A DNA stretch of 64,000 nucleotides from Lagopus muta (lineage: Eukaryota; Chordata; Aves; Galliformes; Phasianidae), in NCBI RefSeq assembly GCF_023343835.1, contig NC_064436.1, positions 54,287,883 through 54,351,882 on the forward strand, given 5' to 3'. Made by a program: the position numbers and the translations under genes. Shown here in pieces: positions 49,363-62,905 of the stretch; the first letter of the stretch is position 1; each line of letters begins with the position of its first letter. The notes under the pieces are model-generated. The model had not been told where the DNA came from and ran no database searches. It worked only from the letters and a program-made list of their open reading frames with translations.

Positions 49363-52300
49363 AAAACAACAACAACAAAAAAGAACATTACAGGAGAGTT
49401 TTGAAAATAAAGATTAAAAGAATGCTGAAATCTGTAGAACGTAAGTTTCAGGGTGATATATTCCTCCAGCTGAAATCATAGAGATGCTGTATTCTGAAAG
49501 ATAGAAGAGATTAGAACCTGACACAATTTTAAGTATGGCAGAGTGAGCAAATTAGTTCCTATTTAAACAGAACTCAGAAAAGTGGCAACTGGATTAAGTA
49601 CTGATACTGCTTTAGCAATTCTAGAAGTCTAAAAAATATATTAGGAAAATAGGTGAGATAAGTGTGTGTGGGTATAAAGGAGTTGTCATATCACAGACTT
49701 GGTGGAAGAAAGATAATCAGTCAGACATATAATACAAAAGGACAAACTCTGGAAAGGTAACACATTTCACGGAGGGGAAATAATGATGAAACATGTAACA
49801 GTATTCTGAGTATTAACTTTTATGAATGATATGAACACATCAGCAGATACTATGGGTTTCATGCAGACGGTAATTCTATATCTGTGTATAAAGATGACAG
49901 TTGTCTGTTGCTGTCAGCCATCCGCACAGATTGGTTCTAGTGCCTCATGGTGATACATAACAAGATCAACAAGTCTATTAGGATACTTGAATTATAAATT
50001 AGAATCTAAATTAAGATGTCGCAGACACAGTATGATGTGATGGTTACGTTTTTTTTGGTGTAATGAATGATTGCTTAATGGTGAAGACAGCCTGGAGATC
50101 CAGAAGAGAAGAGCTTCTCTTTGCTCTGAATGATCAGGTTCAAAATTTGGTATCAGTAATCTAGTCTGGTAGGGTATATGATATACCTATATTAAGAAAC
50201 ATGTCTTGAACAACGGAATCAAAAAAATTCTAGAAAATTCTAAAAAATTAAAAGTGAATATTTCAAAAAATAAAATGTCATTTTTTCCTATTTAACCTTT
50301 TATTATTTTAACTACAGACAGAAACTCTTTTTTTACTTCTTTGACTCCAGATGGGAGTTGACATTTCTAATACCATCCTTACATGAATAGGACTTTTGTA
50401 TGTCCTTCCAGAGGACATAGAGGACTAGGAAACAAGAAAAATAAGAAACAAGGGGAATTCACAAGGGAATCTGGCAAAAATGGGAAAATTCCTAGGGCTT
50501 ATGAAGCACAGGAGACACATAAAAGGTCTAGAACATTTTCTTGAATTTGCTGAAGATAATAAGCTGTTCAGCTCAAAGAAGCCCAAAACAACTGCAGGCT
50601 GTTGCCAAAGGATTCTGCAAAGCCAAGCTACTGAGCAATAAAGAGGTGGATATATTCAAAGTTGATAAATACAATTTGACATGTGTTGGGAAAAAAAGAT
50701 CTACGCATTATACTCATAATGTTTGCTCAGAGCTCTGTACTGGTCAAGCAAATAAGATGAATGGTAGGAAGAACTAGGAAGAAGATAGCAGCAGCAAACT
50801 TCATTATATCATTATTTAAAGCTATTGTGACCATAACTTCAATACATGCAGTTCTATCTCTTTAGTTTTGAGAAGTACTTTGGAGCACTGATAAAGGCTG
50901 GAAAGATGATCGGAGGACCAGCTTCGGTATGAAAAATGACTGGAGAGGAGCACTTCAGCTTGGAAAAAACAAAACTGAAAAGGAAGAGGAAAAGAAGAGG
51001 AATGTCAGTGTGCTATGAATAGTTACACTGCACAATTAATTGTCACAGGAAACTCATGTGGTAGATGCCAAATTTTACATGTGTTCAGAAAGTAGGCCTG
51101 ACTAATCTATTAAAAATATATATATCCATATTTATTATGAGTGTGTACAGGACCAGTTCAAATTGCAGATGAGTAGAATGTGGAAGACTTTATGAAAGGA
51201 AATAGCACTATCTACATATCTCTAGCCATCTGCCCCTGCCCTGACACTCCCACTAGCCTTGATATCATATGTTACACACAAGACATGCAGACACACACAA
51301 AGTACAATCAGTTGTATATTTGTGTATGATGCCCTTCTTCAGTAGAACAAGAGCAATGCTCAGCCTTTCCAGTTGTCACAGTTGCCCCAAGTGTGATGTA
51401 AAAGTAACCTCCACTGAAGCCAAATCAGGCACTAGGATGAAAGATATGTTCTTAATGGCCATTGGTCTACCCAACTTGATATCAGCCCAGGAGTGCTGGG
51501 GAGAAACAGAAACAAAAAATAGAGGGAAATTAGTTTTCAATCACTCATTTAGAATTGCTGGTTTCAATCAATGACAACTTTAAAGCATTAAACACATTCT
51601 GGAGTAACTTGTCAAAAAATAAATAAATAAAAAAGCACTGCAGTTGCTGACATTCTCTGAGTTTTTTAAATAAGATCAGGGTCAGTGATGGGAAATAAGC
51701 AGGAAGATGAATAGGATGTCAAAATCAAATTGAGTTCCAGAAGAGTTATCTTAAGTTACCAGAAAAACAGAAACTCATGAAACTTTGTCTCAAACTAAAT
51801 GGAAAATGCATGTTTTAGCTTAGAAGGTAGTGGGAGGGCTCAAAACTCTCTTTAGAGGTATTAACAAGCCATGCTATTTTTGCAGATTGATAAACACCTT
51901 CATCTTTTGAATTCTGGAACAGAGAGGGTTCTACTTATTTTAAATCCTAATCATTTCTGCTGCAACAAGCTCTTTCATTTTTATACAGGAAACCCAGATT
52001 AATTGTTTCAACCATCTGACTATCCATTACAATCAGAGGATGCACTTCTTGTTAAAGTTTCAGAATTGTTGAATAAAATACCATTTTAACAACCCATATG
52101 TCCATGTTTTTGTTTTGTTCTGTTTTGCTTAATGTTGTAGCACTTTGTTTTCTGGAGTGTGAATACAGTATTAGCCAGGCTATCATTAATCATCATTGTT
52201 GTCAATGAAAAAAAATCAAGTGAGAGAAAACAATTGGTGGCCTAGGACTGCAGAACAGTTCACATTTTTGAATGACCATTCTGATTAATAATGCTATATT

Positions 52301-53914
52301 CATTTGGGAATTTGCCTATGCACCATTTAGGAATTCTATTCAGGTCTGTGGTCTCACTGTATGTTAACACTGTTGTTTAAGGTACTCTGTCTACCTACTC
52401 CTTCGGCTCAGGGGGCAGAATACTGGGTCTGAATTAGAAGCTCATTAAAAACAAATAGGGCTTCTCCAATCAAATTAATGCAGTGTCTTCATAGGAAAAT
52501 AAACTTTCTCCAGCTTGACTGTGGTTGTAAACGTGGAGTTTTAAGGACTAGAAAACCCTTGGAAGAAAACAAAAAGACCAAGAAATATACAATTGCAGGG
52601 CTAAGTAAAGAAAGATTGACAAGCAAGAAGTCACACAGAAAGAGATTTTGCAGTGGGGTTAAAGACTGCCAACAAAACAGGACCATTGGAGAAAGTGAGA
52701 TGAAAAAACATCATTTCAAGGACTTCCTCTCAGCTGGGTAATGCAGTTGTTTAGGAGGGACCTGGAAATGAAAATGTCACCAAGATGTCTGGGACAACAT
52801 GGAAAGAATGGAGATGGAGACGTTTCTTGTGTTTTATAAAACTGTAGAACTCTTGGTCTGTGCAAAATTGTAAGTAAAGAGCAAGTAGTAAGCCCTGCCA
52901 ATCTGCTTTGATTGAAACTGAACAGTGAGACTACCAGTGAAATTGCCCTCAAGGGTGAAGGTCTGAGAAAGGAATAAGTTAATAATTTTAGGAACTCTGT
53001 TTTGGAAGAGACTGTTGGCTATTTATTTGTTGCCAATGGACAAGAAATAAACATGTGATGTTGCATTTAAGAAAACACTAAAAAAGGTAGACCTCGAAAT
53101 GATGGCTAGAGGCAACCCTGGGACAAAGGACAGATGGAAAGTCCAGTTACCAGGTTTGTAGGTACAGGGAATATCAGGAAGTGACTGGATAGGCTGCAGA
53201 CAAAATGTGCTTAACAAAATTTGCAGCATGTCTTGAGTCTTTTGTGTATATTGTGCCATATTCCAACCAGTGGGTTAACTGTACTGTTGCTGTGAGTACC
53301 CATAGATTGATTTTATTGTTATACTTATCCATATCAAACTAGAGCTCTTTTCTGCCCCAAACCTTGGGATTTTGGTTTAAGTTCTGCTTTTAGCTTGAAA
53401 CCAGCATTTTATGTCTCTTTAATCTACAATACAGTCTCTTAACCAAATGTCATTTCACACCTTCTTGGTTCTCCAATAAGGTGTTCTCGCCTTACTACTC
53501 TCTAAAAAGCGCTGTTGTAGGGACTTAGAGCATCATTAGTTTCTGTGCTTAAACATGGAAAATGATATATAAGAACTAAGCTTTATTATTCTTAATGTTT
53601 TCATATGCTTACAGGGAACTGAAAGTCCACAGGGGACAGAAATATAAGTGGAAATAGAGTAACATTTTACTAATATAGGAGTGGCTGTGAAAAAATGAAT
53701 GTTATGCTCCTGAGCTCAGGGAACATCCATGCAGAGAAAGGTTGACTTGTCTGAAATCAGAGATCAGAGTGTACCTGCATGTGCTGTCTGGACATGTGGG
53801 AAGATACTGGACTTTCTCACGCATGCTTTCTCACACCCTTTAACTTGTATCCCAGGATATGAGATTGCCTCTTTGACAATTTAAAAATTATAATCTCTGA
53901 TGTAGCAGGTTATG
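49362..53914. other. intergenic, nothing recognised
   Basis: This is AT-rich sequence with scattered ORFs of up to 101 codons without recognisable products. Confidence 0.5.
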
Positions 53915-54295
53915 AAGTTTTGGAGTAGTCTTGTATTGGATGTGAGTCCTTGTGGAGAGGTGCTCCAGCCCTCGGATCATATATGTTGCCCCCCTGTGGA
54001 CCTTCCCCAAAGCTTCACATCTTTCCTGTACTGGGGGTCCCAGACATGGACACTGTACCCCATATGGGGACTCATGAGAGTAGAAAAGAGGGAGGCAATC
54101 AGCTTCCTTACCCTGTTGGGCACTCCTCTTCTGGTGGAACCCAGGATACCATTGGCTCCACGGGCTGCAAGCATACAGTGCTGGCTCATGTTAAGTTCTT
54201 CATCTATCAGGATCAAGTCCTTCTCAGCAGGGCTACTCTTGAGAAGTTCTTCTTCCAGTGTGGCACTATGAGGATGATCAGTGTCTGCTGCTCTG
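53915..54295 (-). mobile_element. CR1 LINE internal fragment (RT region)
   Basis: The minus strand encodes MSQHCMLAARGANGILGSTR, then RKLIASLFSTLMSPHMG and HVWDPQYRKDVK, a diverged match to the CR1 reverse-transcriptase end ([17 protein letters not shown] type). A CR1-like stretch GTCCTTCTCAGCAGGGCTAC continues to about 54290. The 119- and 151-codon plus-strand ORFs at this place are antisense shadows. Both ends are truncated. Confidence 0.88.
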
Positions 54296-55578
54296 TCAGG
54301 CTTGGGGACAATCTGATGTTTCTCCTTTTTCCCCTAGAACAGGCTCCCAGTCTTCTCCTGCAGACTGAATACCATGACATGGCACTTGTGCATGTATATG
54401 TGTGAGTGTCTGAATCAGAGACGTAGGCATGGTGTTTTGCGCTTAGTTACTGACTCTAGGCCTGATGAAAGAAAGTATTAAAATTGCTGATAAGCTTTCT
54501 GTGTTTATGGTTTTTAAAGAAAGTCAGATATTCTGGGTGACTGTGTGGGATGATTATTTACTTCAGTAATTTAAAATCTAATGACTTCCAAGGTTAATCC
54601 TGTTTCCGTTGCAGCTGCTTTATTTTTTTTTATAATCAAGTAAGATTGGATGTAAGTGTGAAGGACATAAGTTTATACCTGGAAAATCACTAAGGTCCTC
54701 TATTTCAACACCTAGATCTGTCACACAAAGACCTGAAATCGTACAAAGGTCTGTGTGCTACATTTATTTCAGTGACAATGTTTATTTCTTTCTGGATGCT
54801 TTCGCTGAAAATGTCCTAGAATAATATCCTATATATTTTTTCCTCCTACTTATTTCAATCCCTTTTCTAATCTAGTTCAGCATTATATGTATCAGCACTG
54901 GTGCAGTTTGAATTTAGAGTGGTTGGCTTCACTGAAGGTCTAACTCCTGTCCTGTTGTCGTCGGGGTAAAATTCAATGATTTCATTAGCATGCATAATCT
55001 GCTATAAATAATTAAAATCAGAATTCAGAAAATGAGAATGGTCAAGCTGCTGGAAGAAATACTTCAAGATATCTGAGCACAAATTTAAAAGAAATCCCAA
55101 GAGGAATAGAGAACCCTGGAGAAAAATTAAGTTATTCAGTTTAGACATACACTGATTTTTTGGGAAGTGTTCTCAGTGAAACATTGGTGGGATAATGGGC
55201 TTCTCTGTATTTTGCTATTCACTTTAGCTCATGAATGTCAAGGGCAGTTTGCGTTTCTTTCTGGAGATGAGATGTCCTCAGAAATAGCTGAGCCATATGA
55301 CACAACGATGACTCATTTCTTGACTCAACAGAGTACAGAAAGAATAATGGAGGAGAATAGATAAAGCTATAGGGCAAAAAATAGAGCACAATTTCAGTCA
55401 GTTTGTTTGCTCTCTAAATGAAATGGGCAAAATTCTGAATCTCAAAGAGAAAGTAGATTATGGTAGCAAATGACATAAACACTACAAACTCAAAATTTCT
55501 GTGTAAAACTGCAAATTAAAGGAAAGAAAGAATATTTTTTCACCCACTTAATTACTTGCATGAAAATGAATAGAATTA

Positions 55579-55614
55579 TTTTTTTTTCTTTTTTTTCTTT
55601 TTTTTCCTTTTTTT
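55579..55614. repeat. T-tract with periodic C
   Basis: Blocks of 7-9 T separated by single or double C, a low-complexity pyrimidine tract. Confidence 0.85.
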
Positions 55615-56259
55615 GGTATTATATTCATTCTCTATTGAATTAAGTCTTTGTCCCATTTAAAAGCCCCATCTTGTTCTGTCAATCTCTGAAGCAGCTATTC
55701 AGCAGCCAACCAACACAACAGAATTTCTCTATGCTGAATGCTCTTTGTCATTTTTGCATTGTATCCTAGCCCCTTATTATAATGGTGCTGCTAGCAGAAC
55801 TATAGACAAGCATATGTCAATATTTCTATGCCAAACCCAGTTTTATTAGTAGATGTTTGTAACAAGACCATTCTAATTTGTGTAATCAAGATGAAGTTAA
55901 AATACAATTATTCTCCATCCTGACACTAATTTCCTCTAAAAATATGTTTTATTTTTCTCAATCATTTTTAAAAGATTGACAAAAAAGTGCTGAGGTTTCA
56001 AAACTCCATTTTGCTGGCAACTCTTCCACAGGCAAAAGGGGAGCAGAAAGTGCATAAGATACCATGTAGACATTTGTCATGAGTATTTTGAAACAAAATA
56101 CTGGAGGCCAGGGAATTCCTTGTCATGGCTGAAGGATATTTTTGCCTTCAGAATGTTTATTTTGACCTTGTTCTGCCAAGTAAGAGACTATCTGTAGCTG
56201 CAGATGTTTTATCTTTCATTTAAATATGTCTTTTTGTATGTAATTTATATTTTAATTTT

Positions 56260-56261
<2 letters not shown>

Positions 56262-56293
<32 letters not shown>
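56262..56293. repeat. T32 homopolymer
   Basis: An uninterrupted run of 32 T, flanked by TTTTCC and CCTCCC. Confidence 0.93.
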
Positions 56294-59200
56294 CCTCCCT
56301 GCAAAAGCAGAGAACATAAATGACAGCTGTGTCTATGCCATGTCTATTTTCAGGAAAAATATTTGTTAGTGACCATGGCAATGAGTGTGAAGGGAAAAGA
56401 TAAGCTTGTAGAAACTATGGCCTCATTTACATACTTATTTTTAGTAAAAACCAATTCTTTCATCTTTGTAATGACTTCACTGCTTGCACAAGGTGAACTA
56501 AAAATAGAGTTTGTTTCTCCCTTGGTAGTGTATGGCAATGAACTGTACTGCAGCTGTCCAGCTTTCAAATCTGCTGAGTTTGATGTCCAGTGCTCTTGAC
56601 ACGTGCAGACTTTATAGGCTCTTCTGAAATAATCCTGAAAGTTCAACCAGTGACCAAAAGCTTGTTTGAATTCCATGTAATATTGAGCTAGATTTTCAGA
56701 GAACGAGGCATCTTTTTAAACGCTGCAATGAGTAGTCTAAAGTAAATTAGTAGCATGTTTTTAGCTTACAATGATGCTTACAAATAGAGCCTTACAGTTT
56801 CGTGCTGCAAAGGAGCTCTCTTGTGTCCTCTCTCTTATCTCCCTTTTCCTTTCATGTACCCATCTGCATTTGTCTTGCCCTCTTCCTTGCACTAGTTCAG
56901 ATGGCTTTTGGCCATTACTGTGAGCTGATTTATCCACTACCTAAGCAGGCAGTTACCTGCATTTTTGCTGACTTTGTTTCCTTTTGAGCCAGTGAGCTGA
57001 GTCAGTTCAGACAGGCTCTGACAGTAAATGGTGTGGGAACACAAAACCAGGTGCACTGAGACAGAAGAAGGGATCTGCTGCTATTGAACTGCTGGGTCAT
57101 CTCACTTTGTTTCAGTGAGCTGCACCCTATCTTATCTGCAGTATTTCAAAAGTGTAACTAGTGCCATTTCCTCAACACACCTGCCAGAATTGAAGCTCAG
57201 GTCCTTATGTAACAGAAATTTGAAATACTTTCTTGCTTAACACTGTTGTTCAATCTCATAGCCTTAAAGAAGTGGCGTGTTGGTTGGAGCTGCCCTTCAG
57301 AAGAGTGCATGGCAACTTGCCATGCAGCCTGGGTGATGAGGCTCACGGTGCTGCTCCTGGACATGCACAGCATCATAGCATCATATGCTACAATTGCATA
57401 TCCAAGACAGTCTGTTATTAAAAAGGTTAAGTAGTTTCTCAAACTTTTCAGCTGGAGAAGCATGTTAGACGTGCCAGCCTAAACTTCATGTATTTTTTTC
57501 AGTAGGTGGAAGAGGAGAGGGCTTCTGCATGAAATTTCACCCCTGGATAAATGCACACCAGGTGAAATTTGCACTTATTCCTAATTTTTGTCTGAACTTT
57601 GCACTAAAAATCCCCAAATGAATATGAATATCATCCTCTGTTCACAAATTCCTCTTTATGCTTCCCCATGGCAGTAAATTTGACTCCTACTAATGGCAGG
57701 TGAAACTGCTCTTCACAGAATAAAAGAGACTGCATAAAATCTTTAACTCTTTCTTGATGGATTGGTGCAACTATGTGTGAATGCATGTGTTTAAAGCTTC
57801 ATTTATAGTTTTAATTAAGAATTCCATGTGCTTTTTTTGGTGTATGCCATTGCTTTACCACAGAATAAAGCTCTCTCTTTGGTAGGCTGAAGAAAAAGAA
57901 CTCTCCCAGTCCTCCCCCTCTCACTCAATGATACCAGTCATCCCTTCTGCGTGTGTTGTCGTATAACTTCATTTTCTTTGCCATGGCTGTCCAGAACTTT
58001 ACTTAAATTCTGGATGACGGTTTCCCAGAATTACAGTGTGAACAGAATTTTTACCCTGAGTAGAAATGATAGAAATAGAAGAAACCAAACTGTAGGGCAT
58101 GAAAGCTTTCCTATTCTGACTATATTTCCTTGAGTTTTTCATAGGATCACAAAAGAAAGGATGTATGTTCAGTATACTGGATAGGGCCTTATCTTGCCTT
58201 TTTTGACCCTTTTATTTCCAAGGGACAAACTTGCAATTTATGCATAAATTCCTGCAATAGAGTGTTGCTCTGTATTAGTTTGTAATGTTAGCTTGTTTAT
58301 TCCACCCACCAGCCTGTCTCTGAGTTCATATGGTTCAAGAAACTACCATGTTCCTCCTATGAAGACAGATGAAAGTGCAGAGTGAGGTACACATAGTGTG
58401 ACCGAACATCCGGAATGTACAGCGTGTGCTTGACAGTAGAAATTGTTACCAAAATACCAAAGGAAATTGGATGATACTTTACCTTCTACCTGCAGTGTTT
58501 GTTTATTTTTGCATTTATCAATATTTCCAGTTGTGTTACATAATCATTTTTTTGTGTTTAATGTCTTAGTAAATATGATTTTTTTTCAAGGAGCTATGTT
58601 CCTCTCTTTTAAGTTAGCATACACTGCTATATTGCATTAAATGTTCATTGCTGCTTGGCAATTTCAATCAATCAAGCAACGTCTCTCTATTCTGTTGTAC
58701 TTACTACTAGTGGAAAAGGGCCCATTATTCTGGATTGAAAAATTGAGAATATAAACCCTGCAGAAACCACTAATTGATTGACGTGGAGTAATGCTCTGTA
58801 ATAAAACATTTTTTTCCCAGGGAAAAAAAATATTGCTAATTCTAAAATTGCAAAATATGTAAATTTTCAAAAATAATTTTTGAAAAAGAGTATTAGAGGA
58901 GTTAATTATTATACAAATACAGAAATGGAAAAAAAGCAAACAACAATCAAACATGGAGAGTTTGTATAACCATTAACCAAGCTATGGTAAACCATTACTT
59001 AACTCTGACTTAAGAGATCCATCATGGGATTCGTGGCAGTCAGATAACTAATGCTTAAATAATTCCACAGTAATTTAAACCTGTGGTTAATGGCATCACT
59101 CAACCAAGCAGTCTTAGTCTCTGCAGTTATTTTTAACTGGTATGAAGTTATGCTAACTCCCTCCTCCCTCTCCCTGCCTACATGGCAAATGCTAACAAGT

Positions 59201-59574
59201 CTTTACTAGCTGTATGGCACAGTATGAAGACCTTTTCTGAAGTCCAGGCAGATGATATTCACTGTATTTTTTCTTGCTGAAAAAAATATTTCTTCACTCA
59301 AGAGTGGTGTCAAGTGAATCAGGTGCAATCTGCCTTGGCTGACGCTGCATTTAATCTTTTAATAAAGATATAATTATTTACATTTATTTCCTTGTTTTTA
59401 ATTGTATTTTACATTAAAAAATGTTCCAAAAGACGGTACATTATTAGGATCAATTTATCAGTTGCTGACTATCCAATTTTTTTTTCCCCTGTACTCTCAC
59501 TGATTAATACCCAGTTAAATGAGAGAATGAGGTGGGTGGTTGATATGAGTTGACGAGTTGCATAGGGTGGGCAG

Positions 59575-59840
59575 AAGTTGACTGAAGTGGGCATGACCTT
59601 GGTGGCCCTGGTGAATGTGGAACAAGAGAGTGACAGAAACTTATTTAGTATTTTTACTTCTAACCTGAGGATCAAGAGTGGAAGTGAACTGATAAATTAT
59701 GCTAGTGACACAAAGCTGAGTGGCATTGCCTTTGCAGAGGAGGATCAAAATATCACACAGGACCAGCTGGATCACTGAGGGCAGAAAAAAAAAAAAAAAA
59801 AAGGATGAAGTTAAATAGCATAAAGTTCAAGGTCACATAG
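59575..59840 (+). mobile_element. old CR1-like RT fragment with internal A-run
   Basis: The plus strand reads GSELINYASDTKLSGIAFAE and EEDQNITQDQLDH, a decayed form of the FADDTKL catalytic region of a CR1-type reverse transcriptase; the YADD-type box has become YASD. After an 18-A run (59785-59802), ATGAAGTTAAATAGC and AAGTTCAAGGTCAC resemble the next conserved block (MKFN...KCKVLH). It is short, broken and inactive. Confidence 0.65.
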
Positions 59841-61729
59841 TCTCAGACCAGCAAGAATTTCTGCCAAGAATTAGCAACCTGTGTCTTGGAAACAGCTGAA
59901 GAGAAGGAAGAGACTTGAGGCTACTCTCCCATCGCAGGTGAGTATGAAAATTAAATTTCTTCTGTGTTTTGTTTGGCAGTAAAGTCACCTCTGTGCCTTT
60001 CCTCCCACACTGCATAGGGCACTCGTTCTCCCCATGCCACAGATTGCTGCCTCATCGCCAGTGGCAGTGCAATGGGATCACCCTGTAAATTAGTGTGAAA
60101 AAATAAGTTGAAGCTGTTTCAGTTGCAGTAATTCCAAAATTCATTGTGAAGTAGCAGTATATGTGTGGGGGCTGTATCATGGGGAGAACAGCGTGGGCAG
60201 ATGTGCAAGAAAAAAATGATGCAACACAAAGGAGGTGCATGAGTGGACTACGAGGCAGATTAGGGGCCACAGAGAGCTTATGTAACTACAGGACACAACA
60301 CCTTCCTGAGCAGTTTTGCTTAGTAAAATGAAGTCTTACAAAGGACATGATTCCTGCAAATATAGAGAGGCAGAGAAGAGAAAATAGGCACAAACAAGGG
60401 AGGGGAAAAAGCTATTTAAAATGTTGGAAATTGTTAGTCTGACAAGTAGATCCAAAGCAGAATTTATTTAACACAGGTATATTTTGCCCTGCAAACATGA
60501 ATTGGGTTTCTAATCACCAGCTCTGCAAACTGGAGAGCTCTGGTCCAGAACCATTTGCTTTGTGGAACAGAAATCTATTAATTTCAGACTGCAGATTGAT
60601 TTGTTATGAAAAAGCATTTGATATGATGGCACATAGACACAAACTGTGTCTCAGGAGGCTCCCAACCCTACGTCCCTGGGCAGCAGAAAGCGTTTGATGG
60701 AGGCAGCACATGGGGGACTGATGCATAACAAGTATCAGACAAGAGCTTTTTTGTGTTGAAATTCAAATTTCTGAAGAGGGTTTTGCTTTCAAATACATAA
60801 ATTTTCCAGTGGACACCCAGAGAACAAGATCTACTTCTGTAAGAGCGAACTGAAGTCTTTAATATAAGGGTGGCTGTAGGTGACATCAGTAAATAACAAC
60901 ACAATAGTTTTCCGCATCCTGTGCATTTTCTAAAATCATTATTTGTTTTTCCCTAGAACAGCAGGTACTTAGAGATTCTGGAAAAGCAGTCAATTTAAAC
61001 AAACGCTTTTACACAGCCAGCAAGGCAGCACAAAAGAGCTTACACAGAGAAGATGAGACCTCTTACACTGCCTCTGACATCCTGCTGTCTTTCCCTGAGC
61101 CCTGGCCAGTGACCATGTCAGCACCAATGAGGGGAATTGCAGCACTCCACTGTTGTAGCTGCTTGATCTTGTGACTCTGCTGATGGCCTGTCCAGAGCAC
61201 ATCTCTGAATGAGCAAGTGGTTAGTGAGGAAGGACCCACCTCACGTAGTCACTGTGTGGATTGAGTTTCACCTTTCCACAAACACCAGGTGCTTTTCCAA
61301 ACAAGGAAGAAAGTGGCTGAGCTGGCGGGGCTGCCACATGGAAAAGGGAGGGCTGGAAAGGCAGAGACAGAGAGAAAGATGACATCCTGGTGTTATTACA
61401 GAAGGGAGGGTACGTTAAGGGTCAGCATTTATAATTGTCATGTTACATCTTGAGATTAAAGTGTTTGAAAATTAGTTTAAAATCAGTTATTGAATAGAAA
61501 GGGCTGCAAGGGAAAGCGCGTCATTCTTCATTACACAGGCCTGAGATGAGATCCACATCAGACATACCACATAAATTCTCCCAGCTGCACATGCTTGCGG
61601 CCAGAATGACAGCTTGATACCTACCTACGTGTCAGTCAGTCCCTTTACCCCAGATAAACTCTTGCTTCTGCGGTATCCTTTGCTTCAAAGCAATGCTGAC
61701 AAGGATTTATTGAATTAACCTAAATGGCT
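59841..61729. other. intergenic, nothing recognised
   Basis: No gene is seen. A weak KAFDMMAH string at about 60613-60640 recalls the reverse-transcriptase KAFD box but is too short to call. Confidence 0.5.
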
Positions 61730-61990
61730 TTAAGCCCCAATTCATGCTGGTGCAGCATGTCTCTATCAGGGGTTTGCACTGGTATAACTAATTGATTTAG
61801 TTACAGATGGGAAAATTTTCTTAACAAGAGAAGGCCTAAACTGCTGGCCAGGCTGCCTTTGTTGTTTGCAAGTAATCTCCCTCAGCCTGTTGTTAGCATA
61901 AATCTGTTCTATTTTGGATTCCCAGAGAGCTAATTTGTAAAAGAGCCACACAATAGCATGGTTTACATTTCCAGCTCCTTTTCAAAATGG
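61730..61990. repeat. possible ancient repeat relic or conserved non-coding element
   Basis: GCCCCAATTCATGCTGGTGC and GGGTTTGCACTGGTATAACT with GATTTAGTTACAGATGGG resemble old amniote repeat words (TTTACACTGGTGTAACT type). The next 170 bases are complex sequence with TAATTTG and GCATAAAT words. Both readings are by eye. Confidence 0.3.
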
Positions 61991-62655
61991 GACTGTAGGA
62001 TTTAAAAAAAAAAAAAAATAATAAAAAAAAAAATTTAGGGGTTGTCTGCATTTCTGTGAATATTTTATTGCCTTCGTCTCAGCCCTCATGTATTTTGTGG
62101 GAGAGCAATTCATTTGATAAATGAGCTTGCTCTAATTGGGCACAAGGGCAAAGTGTGCAGATCTGTTCCCCGAGTGTCTGGGCTGAAAGTACAGCACCCT
62201 TTGAATCACCATCCTGAAACAAAGAGTTATATCAACAAATCTTACATCTGCTTCCTTTGGTTATCTTCTCTATATCCAATGTGAACTTTCTCTTGTTCTT
62301 GGTGCTTATCTGCCCATATGAGCACAGCTGAAAACCTCTGCACATATTTGAAACCAACAGGATGAAATCCAGGATGGTGCTGCAAAAAAACCCCATGCTT
62401 GTGCTCACCTGGATGAAATTAAACTGAAAAATAAAACATCATTTTTTGGAGGAATTAGATATGATATGCATGTTTACATAAGTCAGCTATGGAGGCTTGT
62501 TAGCTATGGTTTTGGAAACTGGGACAGCGAGATCTTGGTCCTATTTGTTTTATACACACAGCTGTAATCATAATTAGTAACTGAATTTTCCTGTTCTTAA
62601 AAGGACATTGGACTTGGGACCATTTGTGAATTTTTATATCTATTTATCTTCCTAG
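61991..62655. other. intergenic, nothing firmly recognised
   Basis: An A-rich tract lies at about 62001-62032. Complex sequence at 62060-62170 has the look of a conserved element, without proof. Confidence 0.45.
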
Positions 62656-62905
62656 GAGAAGAGTGGTGAAATCTGGAGACAGTGACACAACTTCCAGTGC
62701 CCAAAAAACAGTCATTATCGCTCCTCAGAAGAGAAAGTGTTGTAGGACACTTTTTAGGCAGGATACTGTGGAGCATTAAGAGTTACTTTAAACTTTCTTA
62801 CCTTTCCAGAAGCTGTTTCATTTCATTATCAGCTTGATTATACTTCAGTTCTATTCTTCTGCATTGATCCAGCAATTATGAAATAAAGGTGGTATGACTG
62901 AATAG
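62656..62905 (+). other. possible terminal exon of an unknown transcript
   Basis: The acceptor CTATTTATCTTCCTAG ends at 62655. An open frame then reads RRVVKSGDSDTTSSAQKTVI, followed by IAPQKRKCCRTLFRQDTVEH, to TAA at 62777-62779, with AATAAA at 62882-62887. The composition is protein-like but I recognise no family and no upstream exon. A lncRNA exon or chance remain possible. Confidence 0.2.

Larger units (their letters stand above)
54296..59574. other. intergenic, nothing recognised
   Basis: AT-rich DNA with a T/C tract at 55579-55614 and a T32 run at 56262-56293. ORFs up to 108 codons overlap on both strands and show no domain. Confidence 0.5.

Noticed and set aside
49334..49385. A28 run with CAACAA tail as a sign of a processed pseudogene
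   Set aside because: No recognisable gene copy precedes it and no flanking duplication was found.
53912..54405. Plus-strand ORFs of 119 and 151 codons
   Set aside because: They are antisense to the minus-strand CR1 reverse-transcriptase remnant.
58970..59093. Inverted repeat CCATTAACCA / TGGTTAATGG, 104 bases apart, resembling MITE ends
   Set aside because: A 10-bp pair at this spacing is expected several times by chance; no target-site duplication or further terminal similarity was seen.
60497..60697. 66-codon ORF with a KAFDMMAH string like the reverse-transcriptase KAFD box
   Set aside because: Only one short word matches; no neighbouring RT blocks are present in order.
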